From UBA11574 sp964591175 (GTDB lineage: Bacteria > Desulfobacterota > Desulfobacteria > Desulfobacterales > UBA11574), in the NCBI GenBank assembly GCA_964591175.1, contig CAZQAF010000002.1:34937-98936 (forward strand): a stretch of DNA of 64,000 nt, in the 5' to 3' direction. The position numbers and the translations under genes are program-made. Under the pieces are notes generated by a model that did no database searches, was not told the origin of the DNA, and was given only the letters and a program-made list of their open reading frames with translations. Of this stretch, positions 1 to 9,212 are shown in pieces (the stretch's first letter is position 1; every line of letters starts with the position of its first letter).

Positions 1-2
1 GA

Positions 3-1004
3 ACCGGCGGCGCGACAGCGGCAGCCAATGCGCTTACCATCGGATCTGTCGCCGCCGGTCAATCCTTTACACTGGCCTACGACCGTGAAGACGAACGACA
101 GGCGGATCAGGTCGGGCTCAGCATCCTGAGGAAAGCGGGGTATAACGGCATCGGATTGGTAACGTCACTGAAAAAAATGCGAAGCAAGCAATGGTTCGGC
201 TCAAAGCAAATCCCGACCTATTTGACCACCCATCCGGGGTCCGAGGAACGGATGGGGTATATCGACACCTGGCTTGAAAAACACAAAAAACCCATCACCC
301 CCGTAGATCCCTACCCTTTTGAAAGAGCGAACACCCGGCTCGCCGCCCTTTACGGGGATGAGTCGCTGGCGCAGCAAAAATTTCAGTCAGAGGTGAAAAA
401 ACACCCCGATAATCCTTTGGGACATTACGGATACGCCCTGGTGCTGGAAAGAGAAGGGGACCGCAAAGATGCTGTGGAACAACTTAAGGTTGCGTTGGCG
501 AAAAAAGGCTTCGATCCTTATATGTTAAAAGATATCGGCCGTCTCTATTTCATGGAAGGAGACTATCAGCAGGCATTCGGTATCTTAGACGGTGCTTCCA
601 GCATCATTTCCAATGACCCGGAAGCCCTTTATTATCTCGGCCGGACCCAGATGGAACTCGGGCATCTTACGGATGCCGTTGCAACGTTCGAAAAGCTTAT
701 CGCCAATCAACAGGATTACACGCAAGCGTATTATGCGCTGGGAGAAACATATTATAAACTGGGAAAAACCGGCTATTCGCATTATTATCTGGGGATTTAT
801 TACAAAAACAAGTCTGATTTCAAATCCGCCACTTTCCATCTGCAAAAGGCGTTGGAAACCATGAGCAATACGGATAAAAAGGCCGACATCGAAAAATTGT
901 TAAAGGAAGTCAGAAAAAATAGAGCGAAAAGCAACGAAAAGGATAAGACCCAACAGAATTGGAATTTTAATTTTGAAGATCTGCGTCAGCATCGGTCAAA
1001 ATGA
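3..1004 (+). CDS. M48-type metalloprotease with TPR repeats, 5' truncated
   Basis: The frame is open from the left edge, so the gene is cut at its 5' end. The first visible codons give YDREDERQADQVGLSIL, which fits the helix carrying the third zinc ligand (E-x3-AD) of M48 peptidases; the HExxH helix would lie upstream of the window. A linker with HPGSEERMGYI follows, typical of the end of the M48 domain, and then several tetratricopeptide repeats over roughly the last 200 residues. This is the BepA/YfgC architecture: periplasmic proteases that quality-control outer-membrane assembly. The 3' end overlaps the convergent EF-G gene by 19 bases. Family assignment is good; the exact subfamily is inferred. 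The complete protease domain cannot be inspected. Confidence 0.8.
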   Translation, partial: TGGATAAANALTIGSVAAGQSFTLAYDREDERQADQVGLSILRKAGYNGIGLVTSLKKMRSKQWFGSKQIPTYLTTHPGSEERMGYIDTWLEKHKKPITPVDPYPFERANTRLAALYGDESLAQQKFQSEVKKHPDNPLGHYGYALVLEREGDRKDAVEQLKVALAKKGFDPYMLKDIGRLYFMEGDYQQAFGILDGASSIISNDPEALYYLGRTQMELGHLTDAVATFEKLIANQQDYTQAYYALGETYYKLGKTGYSHYYLGIYYKNKSDFKSATFHLQKALETMSNTDKKADIEKLLKEVRKNRAKSNEKDKTQQNWNFNFEDLRQHRSK

Positions 1005-3019
1005 GAAAATTGCATGGTGAACGTTCCCCTGCCCTGTGTTGCCGATCGTAATGATGTGGAATATCCGAACATACGCGCCAACGGTACGACAACCTTTATT
1101 TCCTGGACACCCATTTTGTGTTCGATGGACTCGATTTTTCCATTTCTCGAATTAAGGTCCCCGATGACGTCTCCGATGAAAGCCTCCGGAACATAAACCT
1201 TGACATCCATGATCGGGTCCAGGAGAAAGGGCTCGCCATTTTCAAGAGCGGATTTACAAGCCATGGACGCACTGACGGTATAGGCCAGTTCAGTGCTCAA
1301 GGAATCTTTATAAGCCCCTCCGGTCAGCACGGCTTCAATATCGACGACAGGATATCCCATCAGCACTCCGCTTCCCAGCGCTTCCATCACGCCTTTTTTG
1401 ATCGCGGGAATAAATGTTTTCGGTATTGTTTCGTCGGTAATTTCAGATCTGAATGTGTTCTCGGAGCCCCGTTTAAGGGGCAGCAACCTTACCGCGACTT
1501 CCGCATAGTGCCGGCTCCCTGCCACTTCCTTGTCGAATATTGCAGATGCACGCCCCTCTTTTTCGATGGTTTCCCGATACACAACCTGGGGCTTTCCCAC
1601 ATTGACATTGGTGTTAAATTCACGGAGCATTCGGCTGATGATCACTTCAAGGTGAAGTTCTCCCATGCCGGACAAAATGGTCTGCCCGGTGTCCTCATCC
1701 TTTTGAAGTCTAAGGGTCGGATCCTCAGCCATGAATTTATCGAGGACTTGATCGAGCTTCTCCTGGTCGGCATGGGTCTTAGGTTCCACAGCGATGGAAA
1801 TAACCGGTTCGTAAAATTCTATCCTTTCCAATAAAACAGGGTGATCTTTGGAACAAAGGGTCTCGCCCGTAGAGGACTCTCTCAATCCAATGACGCCGAC
1901 CAGACTGCCGGCGCCGGCAGCGTCGATCCGTTCTCTCTTGTTGGCATGCATTCTCAATATCCGGGAAATTTTTTCGCTGATTTTACGATACGGATTATAG
2001 ACATCCGCCTTGGTATTCATTGTTCCGCTATAAATACGTACGAAGGAGAGTTTGCGGCCTTCTATCATCGAAACTTTGAATATCAGCGCTGCAAGCGGGT
2101 CCTTATCGTTTGCCCGGCAATCGACAAGCTGTCCGGTCTCGGGATGGGTGCCTTTGATGGGAGGGACGTCCACCGGACTGGGCAGAAATTCCACAATGGC
2201 ATCGAGAAGCGGCTGTATGCCTTTGTTTTTCAGGGCACTCCCGCAGAGAATCGGTACCAGTTTCAGATTGACGGTTGCCTTCCTTATGGCGGCAAGCAGG
2301 CTTTCCGAAGTGATGGGGTTTTCCGATATATAATCTTCCATGATATTGTCATCAACTTCAGCCACGGTTTCGATCAGTTTTTCACGATACGCCTTTGCCG
2401 TGTCGAGCAGGCTTGAAGGAACATCTTCCCTTTTAAATGTGGCGCCCAGTGTTTCATCTTCCCAGATGACCTGCTCCATGTCGATAAGATCGATGATCCC
2501 CGAAAAATCATCTTCAGAACCGACCGGCAGCTGTAATATCAATGGATTGGCGTTTAGCTTATTCTTCATCATTTCAATGGCGCCGAAAAAATCCGCACCA
2601 ATCCTGTCGAGTTTGTTGATGAATGCAATCTTTGGGACATGATATTTGTCGGCCTGCCGCCATACCGTTTCCGACTGGGGTTCCACACCGCCGACCGCAC
2701 AAAAAACACCAACGGCACCGTCAAGCACCCTCAGCGAGCGTTCCACCTCGATGGTAAAATCAACATGTCCCGGCGTATCGATGATATGGATATCGCGGCC
2801 TTTCCAGTGGCACGCGGTAACGGCGGAGGTGATGGTAATCCCCCGTTCCTGTTCATCGGGCATCCAGTCCATTATCGCTTCGCCGTCATGAACTTCACCG
2901 ATTTTGTGGGAACGTCCGGTATAGTATAAAACCCGCTCGGTTACGGTGGTCTTCCCGGCATCAATATGGGCTATGATGCCGATATTTCTAATATTTTTAA
3001 TGAATTCCTTTTTTTTCAT
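986..3019 (-). CDS. fusA: Elongation factor G paralogue
   Basis: A 677-residue translational GTPase of the EF-G family, which drives tRNA-mRNA translocation on the ribosome or, for some paralogues, ribosome recycling. Visible GTPase motifs are AHIDAGKTT (17-25), the switch I end ERGITITSA (58-66), DTPGH (81-85) and NKLD (135-138). All five EF-G domains are present by length, although it is slightly shorter than canonical EF-G (about 690-700 residues). It is not in a str operon: no rpsL, rpsG or tuf flanks it. Instead its start overlaps the end of a GerMN-domain gene by 4 bases (ATGA), suggesting translational coupling. That context favours a second, specialised EF-G rather than the main copy. 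Family call is certain; paralogue status is inferred. Confidence 0.9.
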   Translation of the reverse strand: MKKKEFIKNIRNIGIIAHIDAGKTTVTERVLYYTGRSHKIGEVHDGEAIMDWMPDEQERGITITSAVTACHWKGRDIHIIDTPGHVDFTIEVERSLRVLDGAVGVFCAVGGVEPQSETVWRQADKYHVPKIAFINKLDRIGADFFGAIEMMKNKLNANPLILQLPVGSEDDFSGIIDLIDMEQVIWEDETLGATFKREDVPSSLLDTAKAYREKLIETVAEVDDNIMEDYISENPITSESLLAAIRKATVNLKLVPILCGSALKNKGIQPLLDAIVEFLPSPVDVPPIKGTHPETGQLVDCRANDKDPLAALIFKVSMIEGRKLSFVRIYSGTMNTKADVYNPYRKISEKISRILRMHANKRERIDAAGAGSLVGVIGLRESSTGETLCSKDHPVLLERIEFYEPVISIAVEPKTHADQEKLDQVLDKFMAEDPTLRLQKDEDTGQTILSGMGELHLEVIISRMLREFNTNVNVGKPQVVYRETIEKEGRASAIFDKEVAGSRHYAEVAVRLLPLKRGSENTFRSEITDETIPKTFIPAIKKGVMEALGSGVLMGYPVVDIEAVLTGGAYKDSLSTELAYTVSASMACKSALENGEPFLLDPIMDVKVYVPEAFIGDVIGDLNSRNGKIESIEHKMGVQEIKVVVPLARMFGYSTSLRSATQGRGTFTMQFSHFDRC

Positions 3020-3600
3020 CGTATCAAAAGCATGTTGGCTTTAAACGGAAAACGCAGATCGATATGACCGTTTAAGGTCATGGACTCTTTTCCGTTGATC
3101 AAAAATTTTACGGCATGGATTTCAGGGATATTCAATACCAGTGAATCGACCATTGAATATATTGTAAAAAGTTCTGATTTTACCCCGCCGGAATGCCCCC
3201 CCTTAACATCAGCGGACATATCAACATAAGCGGTTTCGTCTCCGGTAATATAAAATGCCTTCAGTTTTGAACTCTCCGGGATTGTCCTCATAAGCCCGGT
3301 CCGGGGTCCGACGATCAGGGCCTCGATAATCGCTTTGCCGAATTCGGTCGGATTATTCGGGTGAAGAAAAACCCGATCTTCTGCTTTGAGAAATGAATTG
3401 TTTTTATCCGCAAAATACAAATGCACAACGGATTTGATCGAATTTTTAATTTCTGTAACTTTTGTGTTTTGTTCGACGTGATCCATACCCCGCGCTGCTG
3501 CGAATCCGGTCAAAAAGATCATACATATGGCAATTCCGGCAATAACGGAAAAAACAACACGATATAGATGGCGCTTTCTCATCATGGCATAACCATTCAT
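3016..3600 (-). CDS. GerMN domain-containing membrane-anchored protein
   Basis: A 194-residue protein. An N-terminal hydrophobic segment (about residues 12-35) acts as signal anchor or signal peptide. The rest matches the GerMN domain: VGPRTGLMRTIPESSKL, then AYVDMS, a YSMVDSLVLNIPEI stretch and VKFLINGKE, then GHIDL near the C terminus. GerMN was named from the Bacillus spore protein GerM and is widespread in non-sporulating bacteria as an extracytoplasmic domain of unclear role. The gene ends inside the start of the EF-G paralogue (4-base overlap), so the two are probably cotranscribed. Start choice: ATG at 3600; a second Met seven residues in is equally possible. Confidence 0.8.
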   Translation of the reverse strand: MNGYAMMRKRHLYRVVFSVIAGIAICMIFLTGFAAARGMDHVEQNTKVTEIKNSIKSVVHLYFADKNNSFLKAEDRVFLHPNNPTEFGKAIIEALIVGPRTGLMRTIPESSKLKAFYITGDETAYVDMSADVKGGHSGGVKSELFTIYSMVDSLVLNIPEIHAVKFLINGKESMTLNGHIDLRFPFKANMLLIR

Positions 3601-3686
3601 CAGCGATTAAATGAAAAACTTTTTTAAGTCAATATGCTGCTGATGTCAAGGCAAGAAGGTGCAGGCACACCAACCGTAAGCCGTCC

Positions 3687-5087
3687 TCATCTTCGGCCCG
3701 CCCCTCGGTTTATATGTTCGCAAATCCGCTTAACCGTCAATTTGGAATTTTTTATACAATCACCGACGGAAATTCCCCCCCGGTAATTGCCGCTTAAAAA
3801 AATACCGGGATGGTTCGACTCGAACGTATCAAAGTATCTTTCGTGTTCGATATATCCGATACTGTATTGGGGGATGGCCTTCGGCCACATTTTCTCTGAG
3901 ATAAACACGGGGTCTTTTTCAATCTTCATTATTTCCCCAAACTCTCTCATCACCGTGCCGATATAACTGCCGTCGTCATTATCAAACAATTCGGGAGATC
4001 GCGCACCGCCGATAAATAGTGTGAATGCCGTCATATCATCATTTGCCCGAAAAGGGAATATGGCTGAATTCCATATTGCTCCCAAAAACGTTTTATTTTC
4101 TTTTTCCGGAATCAAGAATCCGAATCCGTCCAGGAGTTGGCCGACGGCTTCTTTCCTGAACCCTAGATACATCACCTTTACAGGCGGATAGTAAATGTCG
4201 TTCAAATGATTCAACAGCTTATTTCCCCAACCATTAAACACCGAAGCGGCATGATACGCGGGAACTGTCGATAGAACAACATCCGTAATCATTTCGTCCA
4301 GCCGGTGATTATGGCTGAACATGACTTTAAATTTGGACCCTGACTTCGCGACGCTTTCGACCTTGCAATCATATCTGATGCTGTTTTCCAATTTGCCGGC
4401 AATGGCTGCGGGAAAACTTTGCATTCCTTTTTTAAACGAGAACATCCTTGCACGCTGTTTGGACTGCTCCGCTCTATTTTTCCTTTCTTTTGCACCGAGA
4501 ACCAATCCTTTGAACAATCCGCCGTATACCGCTTCCAATCGATACAGCTTGGGCAGCGCGGACTGCACGCTCAGATTGTCGGGATTCCCTGCGAATATGC
4601 CGGCGACGAACGGATTTATCGCATAATCCAGAAACTCCCGGCCCAATCTTCTGTTTACAAATTCGGAAATGCTTTGGTAATAACCTTCATTAGACTTTCT
4701 CGAAAACGGTTCGGCCAAAAGACGCCATTTCGCTTTCGATGAAAACAGTTTTGTCTTTAAAAACGCAACGGGATGGGTCGGCAGCGCATGAAGCTGATTA
4801 TTCTTTAAAATATATCTTTTATTCGCCGTGTCTAAAGCATAAATCATTTCGTCTTTAAGCCCGACCTGCTCGACAAGCTTTCCGATCAGCGGCGTCGTTT
4901 CCAATCCGCTGTTGGGTCCGTAATCAATCAAAAATCCATTTTCATACCGGGTGACCATCGACCCGCCGGGTTCGTTTTTCGACTCAAGAACCGTTATGTC
5001 AAATCCTTTCCGGTTTAACCAAAAAGCAGTGGCAAGCCCTGATATGCCTGCGCCCAAAATCGTTATTTTACTCGAGCTGTTATCCAT
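3687..5087 (-). CDS. hemG: Protoporphyrinogen oxidase, HemY/PgoX type
   Basis: A 466-residue flavoprotein that oxidises protoporphyrinogen IX to protoporphyrin IX, the penultimate heme step. It begins with the FAD-binding Rossmann motif ILGAGISGLATAFWL followed by LESKNEPGG, and ends with the second FAD contact GNYRGGISVGDCI. Length fits the monotopic HemY/PPOX family, not the small flavodoxin-like HemG or the HemJ membrane protein. It lies 19 bases downstream of hemH in a minus-strand heme block. HemY enzymes usually use oxygen as acceptor, which is odd for a presumed anaerobe; another acceptor may serve here. Family call is secure. Confidence 0.92.
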   Translation of the reverse strand: MDNSSSKITILGAGISGLATAFWLNRKGFDITVLESKNEPGGSMVTRYENGFLIDYGPNSGLETTPLIGKLVEQVGLKDEMIYALDTANKRYILKNNQLHALPTHPVAFLKTKLFSSKAKWRLLAEPFSRKSNEGYYQSISEFVNRRLGREFLDYAINPFVAGIFAGNPDNLSVQSALPKLYRLEAVYGGLFKGLVLGAKERKNRAEQSKQRARMFSFKKGMQSFPAAIAGKLENSIRYDCKVESVAKSGSKFKVMFSHNHRLDEMITDVVLSTVPAYHAASVFNGWGNKLLNHLNDIYYPPVKVMYLGFRKEAVGQLLDGFGFLIPEKENKTFLGAIWNSAIFPFRANDDMTAFTLFIGGARSPELFDNDDGSYIGTVMREFGEIMKIEKDPVFISEKMWPKAIPQYSIGYIEHERYFDTFESNHPGIFLSGNYRGGISVGDCIKNSKLTVKRICEHINRGAGRR

Positions 5088-5106
5088 ATGCCGGCACGTT
5101 TTTCCT

Positions 5107-6075
5107 TTAGTTTACGTTGATTTGAATCGACTGAACCACCAGATCTTTTAAAGCGGCGACAAATGTTTTTGAATCGTTCAATCCTTCCATGACCACGTAA
5201 TTTTCGATATTTGCCATGTCCGCGATCCGTCGATATTCAACGTCGAGCTCGAACAGCGTTTCAATATGATCGGATACGAAACTAACGGGAACAAGGAGTA
5301 ATTGCTTTTTTCTTTTTTCTCCCAGTGATTTGATCATCGCATCGGTTGAAGGGCCGAGCCATTTGCCGGGCCCGACTTTGCTTTGAAAACACATATGATA
5401 TTCATGGGAAAAATTGCGAGCCTTCATAACACACGCGACGGTTTCTTTGATATGCATTGAATAAGGATCGCCTTTTTTTACGAGGCGTTCCGGTGTCCCG
5501 TGTGCGCTGAATACGATTTGAATATCTTCGCGGACATTTTCGGGAAAGCGCATCATCGCTTCATCGATTCTTTCATTTAACGCTGCAATATATTTTGGGT
5601 TGTCATAATACGCATAAATATAGTTCACCTTGTCTTTGTCTCCCCGATAAACCCTTTGCCATTCATTGATAGACGATCCGGTGGTTGTTACAGAGTAATG
5701 GGGGTAAAGGGGAAGCAGCGTAATTTTATCGTATGTTTTTTGGGATATTTTCCGGGCGGTGTCTTCTATGGTCGGGTGCCAATATCGCATGGCGGTGTAT
5801 ACGGCGGCGCCGGAAATCACTTTTTTCAGTTCCTGCTCAAGCATGGAGCGCTGCAATTGCGACCACTTATTGACAGGAGATTTCCCGCCGATGTATCGAT
5901 ATCTTTCTCTGACCTTCGGTGCGCGAAGACCGGACAACAGTTTCGCGAAGATTTTCTGCCCCATCGGGATGTTAAAAATATCCCGATCGCTGAATAGATG
6001 ATATAAAAAGGGTTTTACGGCGTCCAAGCTGTCCGGCCCCCCCAGGTTGAAAAGAACTATCGCGTACTGATGCAT
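5107..6075 (-). CDS. hemH: Ferrochelatase
   Basis: A 322-residue ferrochelatase, which inserts Fe2+ into protoporphyrin IX to give protoheme. The N terminus has the family signature VLFNLGGPDSLDAV. The catalytic His is in FSAHGTPERLV, QSKVGPGKWLGPST follows, and the conserved Glu region is VSDHIETLFELD. Length is normal for bacterial HemH. It sits between hemG (19 bases downstream) and the 100-N gap that separates it from hemN, so it is probably part of one minus-strand heme operon. The start at 6075 gives a canonical N terminus; upstream sequence has only a weak ribosome-binding site (GGTG). Confidence 0.95.
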   Translation of the reverse strand: MHQYAIVLFNLGGPDSLDAVKPFLYHLFSDRDIFNIPMGQKIFAKLLSGLRAPKVRERYRYIGGKSPVNKWSQLQRSMLEQELKKVISGAAVYTAMRYWHPTIEDTARKISQKTYDKITLLPLYPHYSVTTTGSSINEWQRVYRGDKDKVNYIYAYYDNPKYIAALNERIDEAMMRFPENVREDIQIVFSAHGTPERLVKKGDPYSMHIKETVACVMKARNFSHEYHMCFQSKVGPGKWLGPSTDAMIKSLGEKRKKQLLLVPVSFVSDHIETLFELDVEYRRIADMANIENYVVMEGLNDSKTFVAALKDLVVQSIQINVN

Positions 6076-6158
6076 ATCACCACGTGTTCCAACATTGACG
6101 GCTTCTTAAAAAGCGCGTGTTTTAATCGGATGATTGAACCCAAAGATTAAAGACGGTA

Positions 6159-6258
6159 NNNNNNNNNNNNNNNNNNNNNNNNNNNNNNNNNNNNNNNNNN
6201 NNNNNNNNNNNNNNNNNNNNNNNNNNNNNNNNNNNNNNNNNNNNNNNNNNNNNNNNNN
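6159..6258. other. Assembly gap (100 N)
   Basis: A run of exactly 100 N between hemH and hemN. The fixed length marks a scaffold join of unknown true size. The sequence on the two sides does not repeat, unlike at the second gap. Any short gene between hemN and hemH would be hidden here. Confidence 0.99.
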
Positions 6259-6265
6259 ATGAATC

Positions 6266-7642
6266 TTAGACGGTTCTCGAATAACGGGCATGATCTTCCT
6301 TTCTTTCAAGATAACCGTCAAATTTCATGGCGATGTTTCGAATCAGCAGTCTGCCCATGTCGGTTATCTTCAGGGTCCTGTTTTCGATAAAAAGAAGGTT
6401 GTCGGCCATCATTTCATTCAGGCTGCTCAGCCCCCGGCCGAAGTATGCCTCGAAATCTATATTGAATTCATCTTCAATTGAGGCAAAGTCGAGTTCAAAA
6501 TCACACATGAGTTTTATGATAACATGCCGCCTCAACAGATCATCGTCGCCCAAATAATATCCCTTGGCTGTCGGTAAAATTCCCTGATCAAGTGCGGCAC
6601 GATACGGCTTTTCTTTTTTAATGTTTTGCGCATAGATGCGCCCGAATTGGCTGATGCTGGTAATGCCCATGGCATAAAGATCCGCGCCCGCATGGGTGCT
6701 GTAGCCCTGGAAATTTCTGTAAAGCTTTTTTTCTTTCAGCGCCAGTGCGAGTTCATCGTCGGGCTTGGCAAAATGATCCATGCCGATAAATACATAACCG
6801 GTTCGGGTCAATTTTTGAGTTGACATTTTGAAGATCTCCAGTTTTTCTTCGGGCGCAGGCAAATCCTCCGGACGAATCGCTTTTTGATGTTTTTTCATCC
6901 AGGGAACATACGCAAAATTAAACAAAGCGATTCTATCCGGATCAATATCGATGATGGCGTCGATGGTTCTTTCAAAATTCTTTGCCGACTGGAAGGGAAG
7001 CCCGTACATCAAATCGAGATTGATGCTGTCGAATCCCAACTCACGCACCCAATGGACGACCTGCCGGGTCAGTGCTTCGGGCTGTATCCGGTTAACCGCT
7101 CTTTGAACGCTTTCGTTAATGTCCTGCACCCCCATGCTGATGCGATTGAAGCCGCCGCTTCTCAAAGCCTCAAGATGTTCCTTGGAGAGCTCTCTGGGAT
7201 CGATTTCACATCCGGCCTCCACATCAGGATTAAAATCAAACCGATCATGAATGTATGAATTTAAATCAATGATTTCATCCGGGTTCAAATGTGTCGGCGT
7301 GCCGCCTCCCCAGTGAAGCTGGGAGACTTTTCTATCCGGTGAAAGGTATGTCGTTATTTGGTCTATCTCGCGCTTTACATCATCGATGTACCGCTTAATC
7401 CTTGCCCGGTTTCTGGTCACGATCATGTTGCATCCGCAGAAATAACAGAGCGTATCGCAAAAGGGCAGATGGAAATATAATGACAAATCGGGCAGGTTCC
7501 TCCCCTGGTTGGTATTTTTGATCTCTTTAAGATAATCTTTGTGGGTAAACGATTCATTAAAATGCGGCGCTGTGGGATAACTGGTATATCGCGGTCCGGG
7601 CTTGTCATATTTTTTAATTAAATCGATATCGATATCAAACAC
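6266..7642 (-). CDS. hemN: Oxygen-independent coproporphyrinogen III oxidase
   Basis: A radical SAM enzyme that decarboxylates coproporphyrinogen III to protoporphyrinogen IX without oxygen. The signature Cys motif FCDTLCYFCGC lies at about residues 61-71, preceded by the HemN hallmark PRYTSYPTAPHF. It also has WGGGTPTHL and the conserved GMDHFAKPDDELA stretch of true HemN rather than HemW. Start: the frame is open to 7690, but a GTG at 7640-7642 has GGGGAG at good spacing and gives the usual N terminus (458 residues); it overlaps the hemE stop by 8 bases, indicating coupling. The C-terminal end abuts the scaffold gap but has its own stop codon. Confidence 0.93.
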   Translation of the reverse strand: MFDIDIDLIKKYDKPGPRYTSYPTAPHFNESFTHKDYLKEIKNTNQGRNLPDLSLYFHLPFCDTLCYFCGCNMIVTRNRARIKRYIDDVKREIDQITTYLSPDRKVSQLHWGGGTPTHLNPDEIIDLNSYIHDRFDFNPDVEAGCEIDPRELSKEHLEALRSGGFNRISMGVQDINESVQRAVNRIQPEALTRQVVHWVRELGFDSINLDLMYGLPFQSAKNFERTIDAIIDIDPDRIALFNFAYVPWMKKHQKAIRPEDLPAPEEKLEIFKMSTQKLTRTGYVFIGMDHFAKPDDELALALKEKKLYRNFQGYSTHAGADLYAMGITSISQFGRIYAQNIKKEKPYRAALDQGILPTAKGYYLGDDDLLRRHVIIKLMCDFELDFASIEDEFNIDFEAYFGRGLSSLNEMMADNLLFIENRTLKITDMGRLLIRNIAMKFDGYLERKEDHARYSRTV

Positions 7643-8723
7643 AACTTTTCTCCCCGTGGTGGTTGTCATCATCCAGGTGATAAGAAACACTTTCTTCTTT
7701 AATAAAATCCACTAAAATTTTAAGGCCTTCCGGCCGGACATCCGGCGGGACCCCGTGGCCGAGATTGAAAATGTGTCCGCTTCCCTTGCCAAATGATCGT
7801 AATATTTTTTTTGCTTCAGATTTTATCTTCTCATGACCGGCATAAAGAACTGCGGGATCGAGGTTTCCTTGAAGGGCAACCTTATCTCCCAGCTCTTTCC
7901 GGACCTCTCCGATATTCATTGTCCAATCAAGGCCCAGCACATCGGCGCCGCTTCCGGCAAGACGGTTCAAATGATAGTGCACGCCTTTTGCGAAAAGAAT
8001 AACCGGCACTTCTTTTCCTTTGATCTCTGAAATAATTTTTCTGATATAGCTCAAAGAAAATTCTTCAAAATCATCTTGGGAAAGAATTCCGGCCCAGGTA
8101 TCAAATATTTGAATTGCATTGACCCCGGCTTCAATCAGCGCGCTTAAATATGCTGCTGCGGCATCGGCGATTTTAACCAGAAGGCGACGGGCCAGTTTTG
8201 GATCATTATAGATCAAAGATTTTACCTTGGAAAATGTCTTGGATCCCTGCCCTTCGATCATATATGACAACAACGTCCATGGAGAGCCGCTGAAACCGAT
8301 CAATGGAACACGCCCGTTTAATTCCTTTTTTGTCAAGACGACGGCATCCATCACATATTTTAAGTCGACGGTCGGATCAATTTTTTTAAGCTTATCCGCA
8401 TCATTGCCGTTTCTGATCGGGTGCGGAAACACAGGGCCGATGCCTTCGTGCATTTCAAATTGCATGCCCATTGCTTCAGGAATGACGAGAATATCTGAAA
8501 AAATAATAGCAGCATCAACCCCGATCAAATCAATGGGTTGCAATGTCACTTCGGTTGCAAGTTCGGGTGTTTTGCACATGGTGAGAAAATCATATCGTTG
8601 GCGAACCGCACGATATTCCGGCAAATATCGCCCCGCCTGGCGCATTATCCATATCGGAGTTCTTTCAACCGGCAAGCGTTTGCAAGCACGCAAAAACAAA
8701 TCATTTTGAAGCTCGGCCACCAT
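7635..8723 (-). CDS. hemE: Uroporphyrinogen decarboxylase
   Basis: Decarboxylates uroporphyrinogen III to coproporphyrinogen III, the first committed step of the protoporphyrin branch. The N terminus carries RTPIWIMRQAGRYLPEYR, the near-invariant UroD signature, and GFSGSPWTLLSYMIEG follows. Start: the frame runs up to 8801, but the upstream 26 codons are a hydrophobic stretch foreign to the family; the ATG at 8721-8723 follows a GGGGG tract and gives a 362-residue protein. A GTG one codon later has better spacing and is also possible. First gene of the minus-strand heme block, overlapping hemN by 8 bases. Confidence 0.94.
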   Translation of the reverse strand: MVAELQNDLFLRACKRLPVERTPIWIMRQAGRYLPEYRAVRQRYDFLTMCKTPELATEVTLQPIDLIGVDAAIIFSDILVIPEAMGMQFEMHEGIGPVFPHPIRNGNDADKLKKIDPTVDLKYVMDAVVLTKKELNGRVPLIGFSGSPWTLLSYMIEGQGSKTFSKVKSLIYNDPKLARRLLVKIADAAAAYLSALIEAGVNAIQIFDTWAGILSQDDFEEFSLSYIRKIISEIKGKEVPVILFAKGVHYHLNRLAGSGADVLGLDWTMNIGEVRKELGDKVALQGNLDPAVLYAGHEKIKSEAKKILRSFGKGSGHIFNLGHGVPPDVRPEGLKILVDFIKEESVSYHLDDDNHHGEKSCV

Positions 8724-8761
8724 TACCCCCTTTAGTTTCCCAATTATATATTTTATGATAA

Positions 8762-8791
8762 AAATTAGCAGCAAAAGGGCGTAACTGTCAA
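8762..8791 (-). promoter_or_regulatory. Candidate sigma-70 promoter for hemE
   Basis: On the minus strand TTGACA (8786-8791) is followed after 18 bases by TAATTT (8762-8767). It lies about 40 bases upstream of the chosen hemE start. The -35 is a perfect match and the -10 is weak, so this is only a candidate. Confidence 0.4.
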
Positions 8792-8844
8792 CGGTGATCA
8801 TTCAACCAGCTGACAATATTCATGAAAATTCAGGCCAAACTCAT

Positions 8845-8888
8845 TAAAAAAAGAAAAGCGGTCCACCCGTTAAATGGGTTGACCGCTT
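8845..8888 (-). terminator. Intrinsic terminator after tRNA-Ala
   Basis: A stem formed by AAGCGGTC and GACCGCTT with an inner ACCC/GGGT pairing, followed on the minus strand by TTTTCTTTTTTT. It is a textbook Rho-independent terminator about 85 bases downstream of the tRNA-Ala gene and would end that transcript before hemE. Confidence 0.85.
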
Positions 8889-8972
8889 CTGTATAAAAAA
8901 AGGGATCTGTCGAAAAACTGCCGCATTCTAAAAGCCGCTGTGCCGGTTTCCTTTGAATCCCTTGTAATCTTC

Positions 8973-9048
8973 TGGTGGAGCTGAACGGGATCGAACCGTC
9001 GACCTCATGACTGCCAGTCATGCGCTCTCCCAGCTGAGCTACAGCCCC
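8973..9048 (-). tRNA. tRNA-Ala (anticodon GGC)
   Basis: A complete cloverleaf on the minus strand. The acceptor stem is GGGGCTG/CAGCTCC, the D arm GCTC/GAGC, and the anticodon stem CATGA/TCATG with loop CTGGCAG (anticodon GGC, decoding GCC/GCU Ala). The T arm has loop TTCGATC, and the discriminator A and CCA tail are genome-encoded. Length 76 with CCA. A strong terminator follows. No tandem tRNA is visible. Confidence 0.97.
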
Positions 9049-9123
9049 AGACAATTTAGTCAAATTAAACAAAAGGGGAATGGATGTCAATAAATATTTC
9101 GGATAAATTATGGCGTGAAAGTA

Positions 9124-9152
9124 TTGACAAAATTGTGCATAATAAATACTAT
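9124..9152 (+). promoter_or_regulatory. Candidate sigma-70 promoter
   Basis: TTGACA (9124-9129), a 17-base spacer and TACTAT (9147-9152). It stands about 60 bases upstream of the small zinc-ribbon gene and could also serve the PpiD-like gene behind it. Confidence 0.55.
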
Positions 9153-9212
9153 CAAAGCTTTATAAATCACAACATATCGAACCTCAACGATTTACTTTAA
9201 TAAGGTAAGACA

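Noticed and set aside
6106..6321. Minus-strand frame containing the N run
   Set aside because: It exists only because the N bases are read as open; the sides belong to intergenic sequence and the 3' end of hemN.
8830..9090. Minus-strand frame across the tRNA
   Set aside because: It is a read-through of the tRNA-Ala gene and its terminator, not a protein gene.
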